A stretch of 64,000 bases of DNA. It comes from Thiomicrorhabdus xiamenensis (lineage in GTDB: Bacteria; Pseudomonadota; Gammaproteobacteria; Thiomicrospirales; Thiomicrospiraceae). The stretch spans positions 2,108,001 through 2,172,000 of the forward strand of contig NZ_CP054020.1 of the NCBI RefSeq assembly GCF_013282625.1, read 5' to 3'. The notes under the pieces are model-generated. The model did not search any database. It was not told the DNA's origin and was given only the letters and a program-made list of their open reading frames with translations. Positions 55,107 through 64,000 of this stretch are shown in pieces. Position 1 is the stretch's first letter. Each line of letters begins with the position of its first letter. Made by a program: the position numbers and the translations under genes.

Positions 55107-55940
55107 TTAAGCACCGTTCAGATTCATACGCAGATCAAACTGCGCTCTTGCCGCCTGAAGCTGATCGGTTCTCTGCGCTAAATTGGCACCATCAACCCGA
55201 ACTGACTGATTATCCATCTGCGCCATCTCAGCGTTAGGAAGGATAGTACTCGCCGTTTCCATCCGGGAATCGCTGTCAGCCCCCTGTATGGAATCTGCTC
55301 CCTGTACCTCTGAAGATTCAGCGGTATTGCCGTCATCCTCTGTCGTTTGCCGAGCCATTTCCGCGCGTGCCTGCATCATCATCTGTGATGCTGCGGACGC
55401 GACCCGCATATCCTGTGCAGAAGGCTCGGCAGGCGCCAAGGCAGCATTTTGTACTACGATCGCTTTTTGCAGAGTCGCTTCCGGATCATTAGCAACGGCC
55501 GAAGTATCTATCCCCACTTCTCCGCCAATAGCATAGCGTTTACCATCCGGCCCTGTCTGATAGGTAAAACTCATTCCCCGTGCATAGGCTCCGGCAACAC
55601 TTAAGTGTGCCATTTCATGCGCACGCACTTCCCGATCGCGAGATTTCAGCTGACTGATCACCTGCTCGACTTGTTGCTGGCTAAGTCGCTGATCTTGAGT
55701 CTCTTGAGGAGCCTGACTGCCGGAAACGACTTGCTGCGACTGATCGGACACTGTTCCTTGATCCGGAACTCGTTGCGAAGGCTGAGATTTTAGATTCTGT
55801 TCTGTAACGGAATTCGTGTTCGAAAACGGTAACTGAGTAGCACTCTCCTGAGGCATCACTTTTCCCTGCCCGGTCAAAGCCGAACTCAAAGGAATTGAGG
55901 TTGCAGGTTGTGATGAGACAGTGCTGAATGAAATCGCCAT
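55107..55940 (-). CDS. Putative HEMAH metalloprotease (SprA/CJM1_0395 family)
   Basis: A 277-residue protein. Residues 1 to about 100 are low-complexity, Gln/Ser-rich. Then REVRAHEMAHLSVAGAYARGMSFTYQTGPDGKRYAIGGEVGIDTS, where HEMAH is a zinc-protease HExxH motif. The rest is Ala/Gln-rich with another disordered tail. Family function is uncertain; relatives occur next to flagellar or surface genes. No signal peptide is visible. Confidence 0.8.
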   Translation of the reverse strand: MAISFSTVSSQPATSIPLSSALTGQGKVMPQESATQLPFSNTNSVTEQNLKSQPSQRVPDQGTVSDQSQQVVSGSQAPQETQDQRLSQQQVEQVISQLKSRDREVRAHEMAHLSVAGAYARGMSFTYQTGPDGKRYAIGGEVGIDTSAVANDPEATLQKAIVVQNAALAPAEPSAQDMRVASAASQMMMQARAEMARQTTEDDGNTAESSEVQGADSIQGADSDSRMETASTILPNAEMAQMDNQSVRVDGANLAQRTDQLQAARAQFDLRMNLNGA

Positions 55941-56056
55941 TGTTTTACAAAACCGTTAAAAATTACAGTCGATAAATTGATTATAATAAAAACAATCGGA
56001 CTTGATAAATAAAAGTCACTTACGAATCATAGACTTAGTTTTTTTGGAGGTCTATT

Positions 56057-56260
56057 ATGGCGATTTCCACAGACGTATCAATGAATGCGCTGCCAATGCA
56101 ACCGACCTATAGTCAGCAGCAGGCGCCGGTCGGTATGCTGAAAAAATCCATTGATCAGCAAAGCCAGGCGGCAATGATGTTAATCAACAGTATTCCGCAA
56201 ATTCCCAGTAATCCGGCACCGCAGGGAAGTTTGGGACAGAATATCGACGTCAAAGCTTGA
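56057..56260 (+). CDS. YjfB-type putative motility protein
   Basis: A 67-residue protein ending LKKSIDQQSQAAMMLINSIPQIPSNPAPQGSLGQNIDVKA, which fits the YjfB (putative motility protein) family, including the terminal GQNIDVKA. A GGAGG site lies just upstream of the ATG. It is divergent from the HEMAH gene, 116 bases away. Function unknown. Confidence 0.82.
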   Translation: MAISTDVSMNALPMQPTYSQQQAPVGMLKKSIDQQSQAAMMLINSIPQIPSNPAPQGSLGQNIDVKA

Positions 56261-56297
56261 ATACCTCGACTGAGAAAACGCGGAACCAGAAACGACA

Positions 56298-56333
56298 AAG
56301 CCGATCCGTCTCTAGTGACTGACCGGCTTTTTT
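56298..56333 (+). terminator. Terminator of the YjfB-like gene
   Basis: AAAGCCG-ATC and GAC-CGGCTTT form the stem with a seven-T tail. It can also serve the convergent glmS gene. Confidence 0.8.
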
Positions 56334-56360
56334 TCAGCTCTTCTTGTAAAGAAGCTGTTT

Positions 56361-58214
56361 TTACTCAACTGTTACCGATTTAGCCAGATTACGCGGCTGA
56401 TCAACGTCGGTTCCCTTAATCAGCGCAACATGATAACTCAATAGTTGCAGCGGGATATTAAAGGTGATCGGCGCGGTAATTCGTCCGACATTGGTGGTTG
56501 CCTTGACGACATGAAAGTTATCATTATCGCTACTGACACAAGAACCTTCGTCTTCAAAAACGATCATCTGACCGCCACGCGCCTTAACTTCCTGAAGATT
56601 GGATTTCAATTTCTCAAGTAACTCGTCCTTCGGAGCAATGGCGACTACCGGAATCTGCTCGTCGATCAACGCCAGAGGGCCGTGCTTCAACTCGCCTGCC
56701 GGATAGGCTTCAGCATGAATGTAGCTGATCTCTTTAAGCTTGAGTGCCCCTTCCATGGCAATCGGGAACATGGTTCCACGCCCGAGAAACAGAGCACTGG
56801 TTTTATCTGCGAAGGAGAGCGCAATCTGCTTGATTGTCTCTTCATGCTTAAGCGCATTCTGAATCAGCGTCGGTAGCTTTTGCAGCCCATGAACAATCGT
56901 TTTTTCACGTTGTTCCGTTAAGCGCTTCTGTACCTGACCGATAGCCGTCATTAACAGCGCCAGCGCTACTAATTGGGTGGTAAACGCCTTAGTCGATGCC
57001 ACACCGATTTCCGGACCGGCATGCGTCAGGAAAACCAGATTCGACTCACGCGTCAAACTTGACTCCGGCGCATTACAGATGGTCAGGGAAGCGATTCCCG
57101 GAAACTGCTGTTTAGCCTCTCTTAAAGCAGCCAGAGTATCCGCCGTTTCACCGGACTGACTGATTGTAACCAGCAACGTTTTATTCCGGATCACTGGATG
57201 GCGATAACGGAATTCGCTAGCAACTTCAACCGAACAAGGCAGCCCGAGGATATCTTCAAACCAGTATCTCGCCACCATTCCGGCATGATAACTGGTACCG
57301 CAGGCGATGATTTGAATATTCTCGATCTCGGCAAAAATGCTTTCCGCGCGATGACCGAATGCGGAAACCAGAACCGAAGAATCCGTTATACGCCCCTGCA
57401 AAGTATCGATAACCGCCTGCGGCTGCTCGAAAATCTCTTTGTGCATATAGTGCCGGTGCTCGCCAAGCTCGACAGAGTGGCTGCTTAAACTGGAGGTAAC
57501 AATCGAACGTTCAACCGGTTCGCCGTCTTTGTCGAAAATCTGCAGCTGATCGCGGCGGATGCTGGCAACATCCCCTTCATCCAAGAAAATAAATTGCTGC
57601 GTCACCGGTAGAAGTGCGGAGACATCCGAGGCGATAAAATATTCGCCGATTCCAACGCCGATCACTAAAGGGCTGCCACAACGGGTCGCCACTAACAGAT
57701 CGGGCTGGTCGATGGCGATTACGCCCAAAGCGTAAGCACCGTCCAGATGTTCCACCGTGGCTTGCACGGCTTTAAGCAAGTCGCCGTTAGCGTTATCCAA
57801 TTCGGAATCCAGACAATGGGCAACCACTTCGGTATCGGTTTCCGAGGTAAAGCGATACCCCTGTTCAATCTGCTTTTCTTTCAGATCGGCAAAATTTTCA
57901 ATAATACCGTTATGAACCACGGCAACGCGATTGTTACAGATATGCGGGTGTGCGTTCTGCTCAGCCGGTACTCCATGAGTTGCCCAACGGGTATGCGCGA
58001 TGCCGATTTGTCCTTGAAACGGATGTTCCGTGCGTTCGATCTTATCATTTAACTGTCGAATTTTGCCCAGTGAACGCACTCGCTCGATTGCTCCCTCCGA
58101 ACTGATTAAGGCAATACCGGACGAGTCATAGCCACGATATTCAAGACGACGTAAACCCTCAAGTAAAATAGGAGTCAGATTCCTTTCCGTGACTCCCCCA
58201 ACAATTCCGCACAT
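56361..58214 (-). CDS. glmS: Glutamine-fructose-6-phosphate transaminase (isomerizing)
   Basis: A 617-residue cytoplasmic enzyme making glucosamine-6-phosphate for cell wall and LPS synthesis. The N-terminal glutaminase domain starts MCGIVGG with the catalytic Cys2; two SIS domains follow (CGTSYHAGMVARYW, TISQSGETADTLAAL, LGRGTMFPIAMEGALKLKEISYIHAEAYPAGELKHGPLALI), and the C-terminus DQPRNLAKSVTVE is conserved. No upstream glmU; no sign of a glmS ribozyme. Confidence 0.97.
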   Translation of the reverse strand: MCGIVGGVTERNLTPILLEGLRRLEYRGYDSSGIALISSEGAIERVRSLGKIRQLNDKIERTEHPFQGQIGIAHTRWATHGVPAEQNAHPHICNNRVAVVHNGIIENFADLKEKQIEQGYRFTSETDTEVVAHCLDSELDNANGDLLKAVQATVEHLDGAYALGVIAIDQPDLLVATRCGSPLVIGVGIGEYFIASDVSALLPVTQQFIFLDEGDVASIRRDQLQIFDKDGEPVERSIVTSSLSSHSVELGEHRHYMHKEIFEQPQAVIDTLQGRITDSSVLVSAFGHRAESIFAEIENIQIIACGTSYHAGMVARYWFEDILGLPCSVEVASEFRYRHPVIRNKTLLVTISQSGETADTLAALREAKQQFPGIASLTICNAPESSLTRESNLVFLTHAGPEIGVASTKAFTTQLVALALLMTAIGQVQKRLTEQREKTIVHGLQKLPTLIQNALKHEETIKQIALSFADKTSALFLGRGTMFPIAMEGALKLKEISYIHAEAYPAGELKHGPLALIDEQIPVVAIAPKDELLEKLKSNLQEVKARGGQMIVFEDEGSCVSSDNDNFHVVKATTNVGRITAPITFNIPLQLLSYHVALIKGTDVDQPRNLAKSVTVE

Positions 58215-58351
58215 AGTTATTTTTCTCGTATCAAAATTTACCGCTTATAGTAGCATTCACGGCCGTAAGCCCCAACCAAAACCTCGTTATAAGGTCAAAG
58301 ATAATTACTGTCCAACTGGCAATGGAACAGAGAGCATCCGGATAAACTAAA

Positions 58352-58386
58352 AAAAGCAAAGCCGATTCATGTCGGCTTTGCTTTTC
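58352..58386 (-). terminator. Terminator of the glycogen operon
   Basis: AAAAGCAAAGCCGA-TTCATG-TCGGCTTTGCTTTT is a perfect 14-bp stem with A and T runs at its ends, downstream of glgP on the minus strand. Confidence 0.93.
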
Positions 58387-58409
58387 TAAGGCGACCTTTC
58401 AAGCGATCC

Positions 58410-60923
58410 CTAACAGGCAATATCAACCGAACCGGTATCGATCGGCGTTAACCCCCAAATCTCGTCGTTATACTGCTGCATGGTGCGATCGGTCGAAAAG
58501 ATACCACTGCGCGCGGTATTAACGATACTTTTACGCACCCAGCTTTCACGATCCTGATAGGCGTGTGCCGCCTGTTCCTGAACGGAAATATAACTTTGGA
58601 AATCCGCCAAGGTCATCCATGGATCTTGCGAAGATTTCATCGAACGAATAATCGGATCAAAAATCCCCGGCTCAAACTGATTGAAATGACCGGATTCAAG
58701 CAGCCCCATCACCGCCTGCAGATCGTTGCTCTGATCAATAAAGATCTGCGGATTGTAATAGCGACGCAGTTCTTCCACTTCGGGAGTTTTCAAACCGAAA
58801 AGGAAAAAATTTTCTTCGCCGACCGTTTCCAGAATCTCGACATTGGCGCCATCCAAGGTACCGATGGTTAAAGCGCCGTTCATCATAAACTTCATATTCC
58901 CGGTACCGGATGCCTCTTTACCGGCTGTCGAAATCTGCTCAGAGAGATCCGTCCCCGGGCAGATAACCTCCATCGCCGAGACCCGGTAATTCGGAAAGAA
59001 GGCCACCTTAAGTTTATCACCGACATCCGGATCTCGATTCACCACATCGGCGACATTATTGATCAACTTGATAATCAATTTTGCCATGGCATAACCCGGA
59101 GCCGCCTTACCGCCGAAAAGTACTGCGCGATTGGTCCAGTTATCGATTTGACCCCGCTTGATGCGCGAATACAGATGAATGACATGCAACACATTCAATA
59201 ATTGGCGCTTATATTCATGAATACGCTTGACCTGAACATCGAACATTGACTCCAAAGGCAAGTTTACGCCGGTTTCTTCCAAAACCAGATCTGCCAGACG
59301 CTTTTTGTTCTTCTGCTTTACTTCATGCCAGCGTTTACGGAACATTGCATCCTCAGCCAAAGGCTCGATCTGTTGCAAATCCTCCAAATGCGTAATCCAG
59401 TTTTCGCCAATATGCTCTTTCAGCAACGCGCGCATATCCGGGTTGCATCCCGCCAACCAGCGACGCTGGGTTACACCATTGGTTTTATTGTTGAACTTCT
59501 CCGGCCACAGCTGATAGAAATCATTGAACAGCCCTTCTTTAAGAAGATTGGAATGCAATTCGGCCACGCCGTTAACCGAGTGGCTGCCGACAATAGCCAG
59601 ATACGCCATACAGATATTGTCATTCTCGTCGACAATCGACATTCGACGCTGTCGTTCCGTATCCGCAGGCCACTTCATGGCAACTTCGGTCAGGAAACGA
59701 CGGTTGATCTCGTAAATGATATCCAGCGGCCGGGGCAACAATTTCTGAAACAGTTCTCGCGGCCATTTTTCCAGCGCTTCCGGCAGCAACGTATGGTTGG
59801 TATAAGCCATGGTCTGCGTCGTAATGCGCCACGCTTCGTCCCATCCCATACGCTCTTTATCGACCAGAAGTCGCATGAGTTCGACTACCGCCAAGCTAGG
59901 ATGCGTATCATTTAACTGGAAAGCGTTATATTCAGCAAAATCACTGAAATCGGAACCGTATTTTTCCGTCCATTGTGTCAGCACATCCTGAAGGGATGCG
60001 GATACCAGAAAATACTGCTGTTTGAGACGCAATTCCTTACCGTTTTCGCTCGAATCGTTCGGGTACAAGACCTTGGTGATATTCTCCGCTTCCGATTTCT
60101 TCGCGACCGCTTCGTGATACGAGCCGGCATTGAATTCGGACAGGTCAAACCCTTCCTTAGCCATCGCCCACCACAATCGCAGAGTATTGACCGTCTCGTT
60201 TTTAAAACCGGGAATAGGGACATCATACGGAATCGCCAAAACCACATCGGCATGTTCCCAGTGCGCAATCAGATTACCGGAAACCGGATCAATATACTCT
60301 CGCGATTCCCCGCCGAACTTGACGACTTGCGTATATTCCGCCCGCTGAATCTCCCATGGATGGGGGCCGAAACCCAACCAGTGATCGGGCTGTTCAACCT
60401 GATAGCCGTTCTGGATTATTTGCCGGAACATCCCGTATTCATAACGGAGACCGTACCCCATAACCGGTAGTTTCAACGTCGCGCAACTGTCCATAAAACA
60501 GGCCGCCAGACGCCCCAGACCGCCGTTGCCCAGACCCGCATCGCGTTCGGTATGCTCAATCTCTTCGAAATCCAGACCAAGATCGTAAATCGCTTTTTCC
60601 GTCGCGCTCTCGATACCTAAATTCAATAGATTATTTGTCAGTGAACGGCCGATCAAAAACTCCATTGAGAGGTAGTAAGCTTTTTTGAGTTTTCCATTAT
60701 GATTGTATGCGGCCCAGGTTCGTTTCCAATGCGTCATCAAGCGATCACGCGTTGCATAGGAAAGCGCTTTAAAAAGATAGTAGTCCTCGGACGTCAGCTG
60801 TCTTCCCAAGGTATGGCATAAGTACTTCAAAAAGTCCGCTTCGATCGCGTCTTTGTTCATGCCGATATGAGGCAACATATCGCTGATCACTTCCAGTCTT
60901 TTGGCTTCGATTTCCGTTGGCAT
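58410..60923 (-). CDS. glgP: Glycogen phosphorylase
   Basis: PLP-dependent enzyme (837 residues) releasing glucose-1-phosphate from glycogen. Clear motifs: EDAGLGNGGLGRLAACF-like segment (RDAGLGNGGLGRLAACFMDS), GYGLRYEYGMF, and the PLP lysine in EASGTGNMKFMMNGALTIGTLDGANVEI. It overlaps the glgA stop by one base (TGATG). Confidence 0.97.
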   Translation of the reverse strand: MPTEIEAKRLEVISDMLPHIGMNKDAIEADFLKYLCHTLGRQLTSEDYYLFKALSYATRDRLMTHWKRTWAAYNHNGKLKKAYYLSMEFLIGRSLTNNLLNLGIESATEKAIYDLGLDFEEIEHTERDAGLGNGGLGRLAACFMDSCATLKLPVMGYGLRYEYGMFRQIIQNGYQVEQPDHWLGFGPHPWEIQRAEYTQVVKFGGESREYIDPVSGNLIAHWEHADVVLAIPYDVPIPGFKNETVNTLRLWWAMAKEGFDLSEFNAGSYHEAVAKKSEAENITKVLYPNDSSENGKELRLKQQYFLVSASLQDVLTQWTEKYGSDFSDFAEYNAFQLNDTHPSLAVVELMRLLVDKERMGWDEAWRITTQTMAYTNHTLLPEALEKWPRELFQKLLPRPLDIIYEINRRFLTEVAMKWPADTERQRRMSIVDENDNICMAYLAIVGSHSVNGVAELHSNLLKEGLFNDFYQLWPEKFNNKTNGVTQRRWLAGCNPDMRALLKEHIGENWITHLEDLQQIEPLAEDAMFRKRWHEVKQKNKKRLADLVLEETGVNLPLESMFDVQVKRIHEYKRQLLNVLHVIHLYSRIKRGQIDNWTNRAVLFGGKAAPGYAMAKLIIKLINNVADVVNRDPDVGDKLKVAFFPNYRVSAMEVICPGTDLSEQISTAGKEASGTGNMKFMMNGALTIGTLDGANVEILETVGEENFFLFGLKTPEVEELRRYYNPQIFIDQSNDLQAVMGLLESGHFNQFEPGIFDPIIRSMKSSQDPWMTLADFQSYISVQEQAAHAYQDRESWVRKSIVNTARSGIFSTDRTMQQYNDEIWGLTPIDTGSVDIAC

Positions 60924-62443
60924 CAGACTATCTCCTTATAAAGGGATTCATACTGTTTGGCACTTTCTTTCCAGTCGAACGTCTGTAGCATCCCCTGCTT
61001 TTGAATCTGTTGCCAGCGACGTTTCTTGTTCGTGAACAGATAAAGCGCATGCTGAATGGTCGAAAGAAGGGCATGTCGGCTGGGCTCATAAAAGACGAAA
61101 CCGGTCGCCTCTCCGGATTTCAATGCATCCTCGTTCGCATTCACCACGGTATCGGCAAGACCTCCGGTATGATGGACAATTGGAGGCGTTCCGTAAGCCA
61201 GACTATACATCTGATTCAAACCGCAAGGTTCGAAACGAGACGGCATCAGGAACATATCTGTTCCGGCTTCGACCAGATGTGCCAACTCTTCCGAATAACC
61301 GATATGACACCAGACTCTTTTCGGAAAATCCCGTGCAATGCGGCATAGCTCCGCTTCAAAATGTTTATCTCCCGAACCGATAAAAGCAAAATTGGCATCC
61401 GTTGTGGCCAATATTTCCGGCAGCACAGACAGCACTAGATCGATTCCTTTCTGCGCTACCAGCCGACCGACGAAACCGATTAGCGGTCTGTCCAGCCATT
61501 CATCAAAATGGTTTTCATCCGGCAATGACTGATCCGGATGCAGAGCGCAAAAGGTCTTTAAAAGTTCCGCTTTGTTTTTTCTTTTGGCGCTGGTGCGTCC
61601 TTTCTTCTCGGAATAGCGGTAAGGAATCAATGGATCGCTGTGCGGATTCCAGACATGCTCGTCAATTCCGTTAAGAATACCGACCAGACGGCCCTGTTCG
61701 GCTCTTTCCTGAAGAATCCCTTCAAATCCGTACGCGTACTCATAGGTGCAGATTTGCCGCGCGTATGTCGGGCTGACCGTCGTGATCCAATCGGCATAGG
61801 CGACACCGGCTTTCAGCATCGAAAAATGCCCCCAAAACTCCACACCGTGCATTGACCACAGATTGTTGGGCAATCCTAATCCATCAAACAACTGCTTCGG
61901 AAAGTTGCCCGGGTAAGCCATATTATGGATGGTAAAAATCGTTTTCGGGCGATGGATTTCGACACTCAGTAAACCCGCGGCCAACCCCGTCTGCCAATCG
62001 TTGAGGTGAACCACATCAGCCGCCCACTTAAGATTGCAACGATCCATTGCCAATTCAGTAATCACCTTGGAAAACACACCGAAGCGTTCGCCGTTATCCC
62101 ACCAATCAGTTCCATCCTCGGCCAGATAAGGATTCCCGGCACGACCGAAGAGTGCAGGAATATCCACCAACCAGACCGGAACCTCTATCGAATCAAAAGC
62201 ACCGGCTTTTAATTGCAGAATACGGACATCCAACTGTTTGCCGCACCCACCGATCTTGAAACTGGCAACCTGACGATAGGACTTGTCCGGCAGTTTTTCC
62301 ATCACATCGTGATAGGCAGGAAGCACCATGCGAACCTGATGTTTAAGCTTTTTCAAGGCGTTGGGCAAACTGCCGCTGACATCCGCCAGACCGCCGGTTT
62401 TAATTAAAGGATGCGCTTCCGAAGTGGCAAATAAAATTTTCAT
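60923..62443 (-). CDS. glgA: Glycogen synthase (ADP-glucose)
   Basis: GT5 enzyme (506 residues) extending alpha-1,4-glucan from ADP-glucose. The N-terminal KTGGLADVSGSLP motif binds ADP-glucose, with HLNDWQTGLAA, and the C-terminal domain has FEPCGLNQMYSLAYGTPPIVHHTGGLADTV. It lies 23 bases behind glgB. Confidence 0.97.
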   Translation of the reverse strand: MKILFATSEAHPLIKTGGLADVSGSLPNALKKLKHQVRMVLPAYHDVMEKLPDKSYRQVASFKIGGCGKQLDVRILQLKAGAFDSIEVPVWLVDIPALFGRAGNPYLAEDGTDWWDNGERFGVFSKVITELAMDRCNLKWAADVVHLNDWQTGLAAGLLSVEIHRPKTIFTIHNMAYPGNFPKQLFDGLGLPNNLWSMHGVEFWGHFSMLKAGVAYADWITTVSPTYARQICTYEYAYGFEGILQERAEQGRLVGILNGIDEHVWNPHSDPLIPYRYSEKKGRTSAKRKNKAELLKTFCALHPDQSLPDENHFDEWLDRPLIGFVGRLVAQKGIDLVLSVLPEILATTDANFAFIGSGDKHFEAELCRIARDFPKRVWCHIGYSEELAHLVEAGTDMFLMPSRFEPCGLNQMYSLAYGTPPIVHHTGGLADTVVNANEDALKSGEATGFVFYEPSRHALLSTIQHALYLFTNKKRRWQQIQKQGMLQTFDWKESAKQYESLYKEIV

Positions 62444-62466
62444 AATGGCTGTTCAAATCCGTTTTC

Positions 62467-64000
62467 TTAATCTTTTCTTTTTAAGACCAGTACACCCAAA
62501 GGCGGCAGGGTTAAATCCAGATGGAAGGGTTGATTCATCCAATCGCCCTCCTGCGCCGGAAGGTGGCCGCCATTGCCGAGATTTCCGCCCCCGAAACATT
62601 CCGCATCCGAATTAATCAATTCCAGATACTCGCCCGCCTCCGGAACACCGATACGATAATTTTCGCGAGGAACCGGCGTGAAATTGAAAAGGCAGATTAC
62701 AGTCTCGTCATCACTGTGACGCATAAAACTCAAAACCGACTGCTGGTAGTCGTGACAATCAATCCAGCTGAAACCATCGCTTTCAAAGTCTCTCTGGTGC
62801 AAGGCGCTATGCTCCTTATACAGGCGATTCATTTCCCTGCTGAACAACTGAACGCCCCGGTTTAAAGGATGATCACACAAATACCAGTCCAGAGAATGCG
62901 ACTCGGACCACTCTCCCCATTGGGCGAACTCCGATCCCATAAAGAGCAGTTTTTTACCCGGGTGCAGCATCTGATATCCCAATAGCAGTCGTACATTTGC
63001 CGCTTTTTGCCAATCATCGCCCGGCATCTTGCCGATCAGAGATCCCTTCAGATGCACCACTTCGTCGTGCGACAAAGGAAGAATGAAATTTTCCGAATAG
63101 GCATACATCTGACTGAATGTCAGTTCACTGTGATGATAGGAGCGGAAAACCGGCTCTTTCTCAATATAGGACAACGTGTCGTTCATCCAACCCATATTCC
63201 ATTTCATCGAGAACCCGAGTCCGCCCATCCAGGTTGGACGCGACACCATCGGCCAGGAAGTCGATTCTTCGGCCATAACCAATACGCCCGGAGCCTGAGC
63301 ATGGACTTCGGCATTCATCGTCTGCAAAAATTCAATGGCGTCCAAATTTTCCCGACCGCCATATTTGTTCGGCAGCCAGTCACCGTCATTTCGCGAATAG
63401 TCCAGATAAAGCATGGACGCAACCGCATCAACCCGCAGACCGTCGATATGCAACTCCTTAACCCAATAGAGCGCATTCGCAATCAGGAAATTTCGGACTT
63501 CATTGCGTCCGAAGTTGAAAATATAGGTCCCCCAATCCTGATGCTCACCCATACGAGGATCTTCATGCTCATACAACGCAGAACCGTCAAAACGCCCCAA
63601 TGCAAAACTGTCTTTTGGAAAGTGTGCCGGAACCCAATCGAGAAAAACGCCAATCTGATTCTGGTGACAGTGGTCAACAAAATAACGGAAATCGTCCGGC
63701 GTTCCGAAGCGGCTTGTCGGAGCGAAATAGCCGGTCGTCTGATAGCCCCATGACTGGTCAAGCGGATGTTCTGAGACGGGCAAGAGTTCAATATGGGTAT
63801 AACCCATCCACTGAACGTATTCGACCAGACGGTGCGCGATCTCCCGATAATTGAGAAAATTCCCGTCATCGTCTTTTTGCCAGGAACCCAAATGCACTTC
63901 ATAAATATTGATCGGTGCCTTATGCCAGTCGGAATGCCCGCGCGCCTGCATCCAACTCTGGTCTTGCCAGCGATAATCCGATTCGGTAATCCGGCATGCG
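62467..64000 (-). CDS. glgB: 1,4-alpha-glucan branching enzyme (5' end outside the window)
   Basis: GH13 branching enzyme; about 510 C-terminal residues are visible and the frame stays open to the right edge ([30 protein letters not shown]), so an internal ATG at 63951 is not the start. Catalytic residues: Asp in [16 protein letters not shown], Glu in [10 protein letters not shown], and the PLSHDEVVH block. First visible gene of the glgB-glgA-glgP operon. Confidence 0.97.
   Translation of the reverse strand, partial: ACRITESDYRWQDQSWMQARGHSDWHKAPINIYEVHLGSWQKDDDGNFLNYREIAHRLVEYVQWMGYTHIELLPVSEHPLDQSWGYQTTGYFAPTSRFGTPDDFRYFVDHCHQNQIGVFLDWVPAHFPKDSFALGRFDGSALYEHEDPRMGEHQDWGTYIFNFGRNEVRNFLIANALYWVKELHIDGLRVDAVASMLYLDYSRNDGDWLPNKYGGRENLDAIEFLQTMNAEVHAQAPGVLVMAEESTSWPMVSRPTWMGGLGFSMKWNMGWMNDTLSYIEKEPVFRSYHHSELTFSQMYAYSENFILPLSHDEVVHLKGSLIGKMPGDDWQKAANVRLLLGYQMLHPGKKLLFMGSEFAQWGEWSESHSLDWYLCDHPLNRGVQLFSREMNRLYKEHSALHQRDFESDGFSWIDCHDYQQSVLSFMRHSDDETVICLFNFTPVPRENYRIGVPEAGEYLELINSDAECFGGGNLGNGGHLPAQEGDWMNQPFHLDLTLPPLGVLVLKRKD

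Noticed and set aside
58215-58351. Possible glmS ribozyme upstream of glmS
   Set aside because: The ribozyme occurs mainly in Firmicutes and none of its conserved core is visible in this short leader.

Overview
The window looks like a chromosomal segment of a free-living, salt-adapted gammaproteobacterium. The gene set fits the marine sulfur-oxidising relatives of Thiomicrospira, Thiomicrorhabdus and Hydrogenovibrio, but no rRNA or other decisive marker is present, so that placement is inference. Genes are dense, base composition is even, and I see no insertion sequences, prophage genes, CRISPR arrays, tRNAs or rRNAs.

Layout. 1-1435: 3' part of nrdA (class Ia ribonucleotide reductase). 1.6-9.2 kb: a urea/short-chain amide ABC importer (urtABCDE or fmd type) in one operon with formamidase fmdA and fmdB, preceded by a good sigma-54 promoter match, then an exported hypothetical protein. 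9.3-12.2 kb (minus): aliphatic amidase amiE followed by a NorD/CbbO-like von Willebrand protein, with a near-perfect NtrC dyad and a sigma-54-like element upstream. 12.5-18.2 kb (minus): a complete urease operon ureDABCEFG plus a UreH-type nickel permease, preceded by a TorF-family porin. 19.3-26.8 kb: cysQ-nudE, yrfG, tpm, a thioredoxin-like protein, a spermidine-synthase-like protein, cytochrome b561, a Spy-like protein and a BaeSR-like two-component system. 27.0-30.5 kb: a periplasmic sugar-binding-type protein paired with a membrane GGDEF/EAL protein. 31.1-33.0 kb: ABC-F ATPase uup. 33.2-37.4 kb: ectoine cluster ectABC plus ask_ect, with a strongly folded candidate regulatory RNA before ectA. 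37.6-38.9 kb: nrdB with two NrdR-box-like sites. 39.0-45.0 kb: a six-gene run containing a GAK-type system (amphi-Trp protein, APH-like kinase, ATP-grasp enzyme, HprK-related kinase B) preceded by two phosphatase genes. 45.0-55.0 kb: a haem/siderophore-type ABC importer pair, YihY, a one-chain 5-oxoprolinase, a glycosyltransferase, a DJ-1 protein, a CtpA protease and an ArsR regulator. 55.1-56.3 kb: a HEMAH metalloprotease-like protein and a YjfB-type motility protein. 56.4-64.0 kb (minus): glmS and the glycogen operon glgB-glgA-glgP (glgB runs off the window).

How it works together. The first 19 kb is a nitrogen-scavenging region: uptake of urea and amides, three hydrolases that release ammonia (FmdA, AmiE, urease), nickel supply for urease, and Ntr/sigma-54-type control signals at two of the transcription units. 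The ectoine cluster gives osmoprotection and the glg operon carbon storage. The least explained parts are the GAK-type phosphotransfer cluster and the structured leader in front of ectA.
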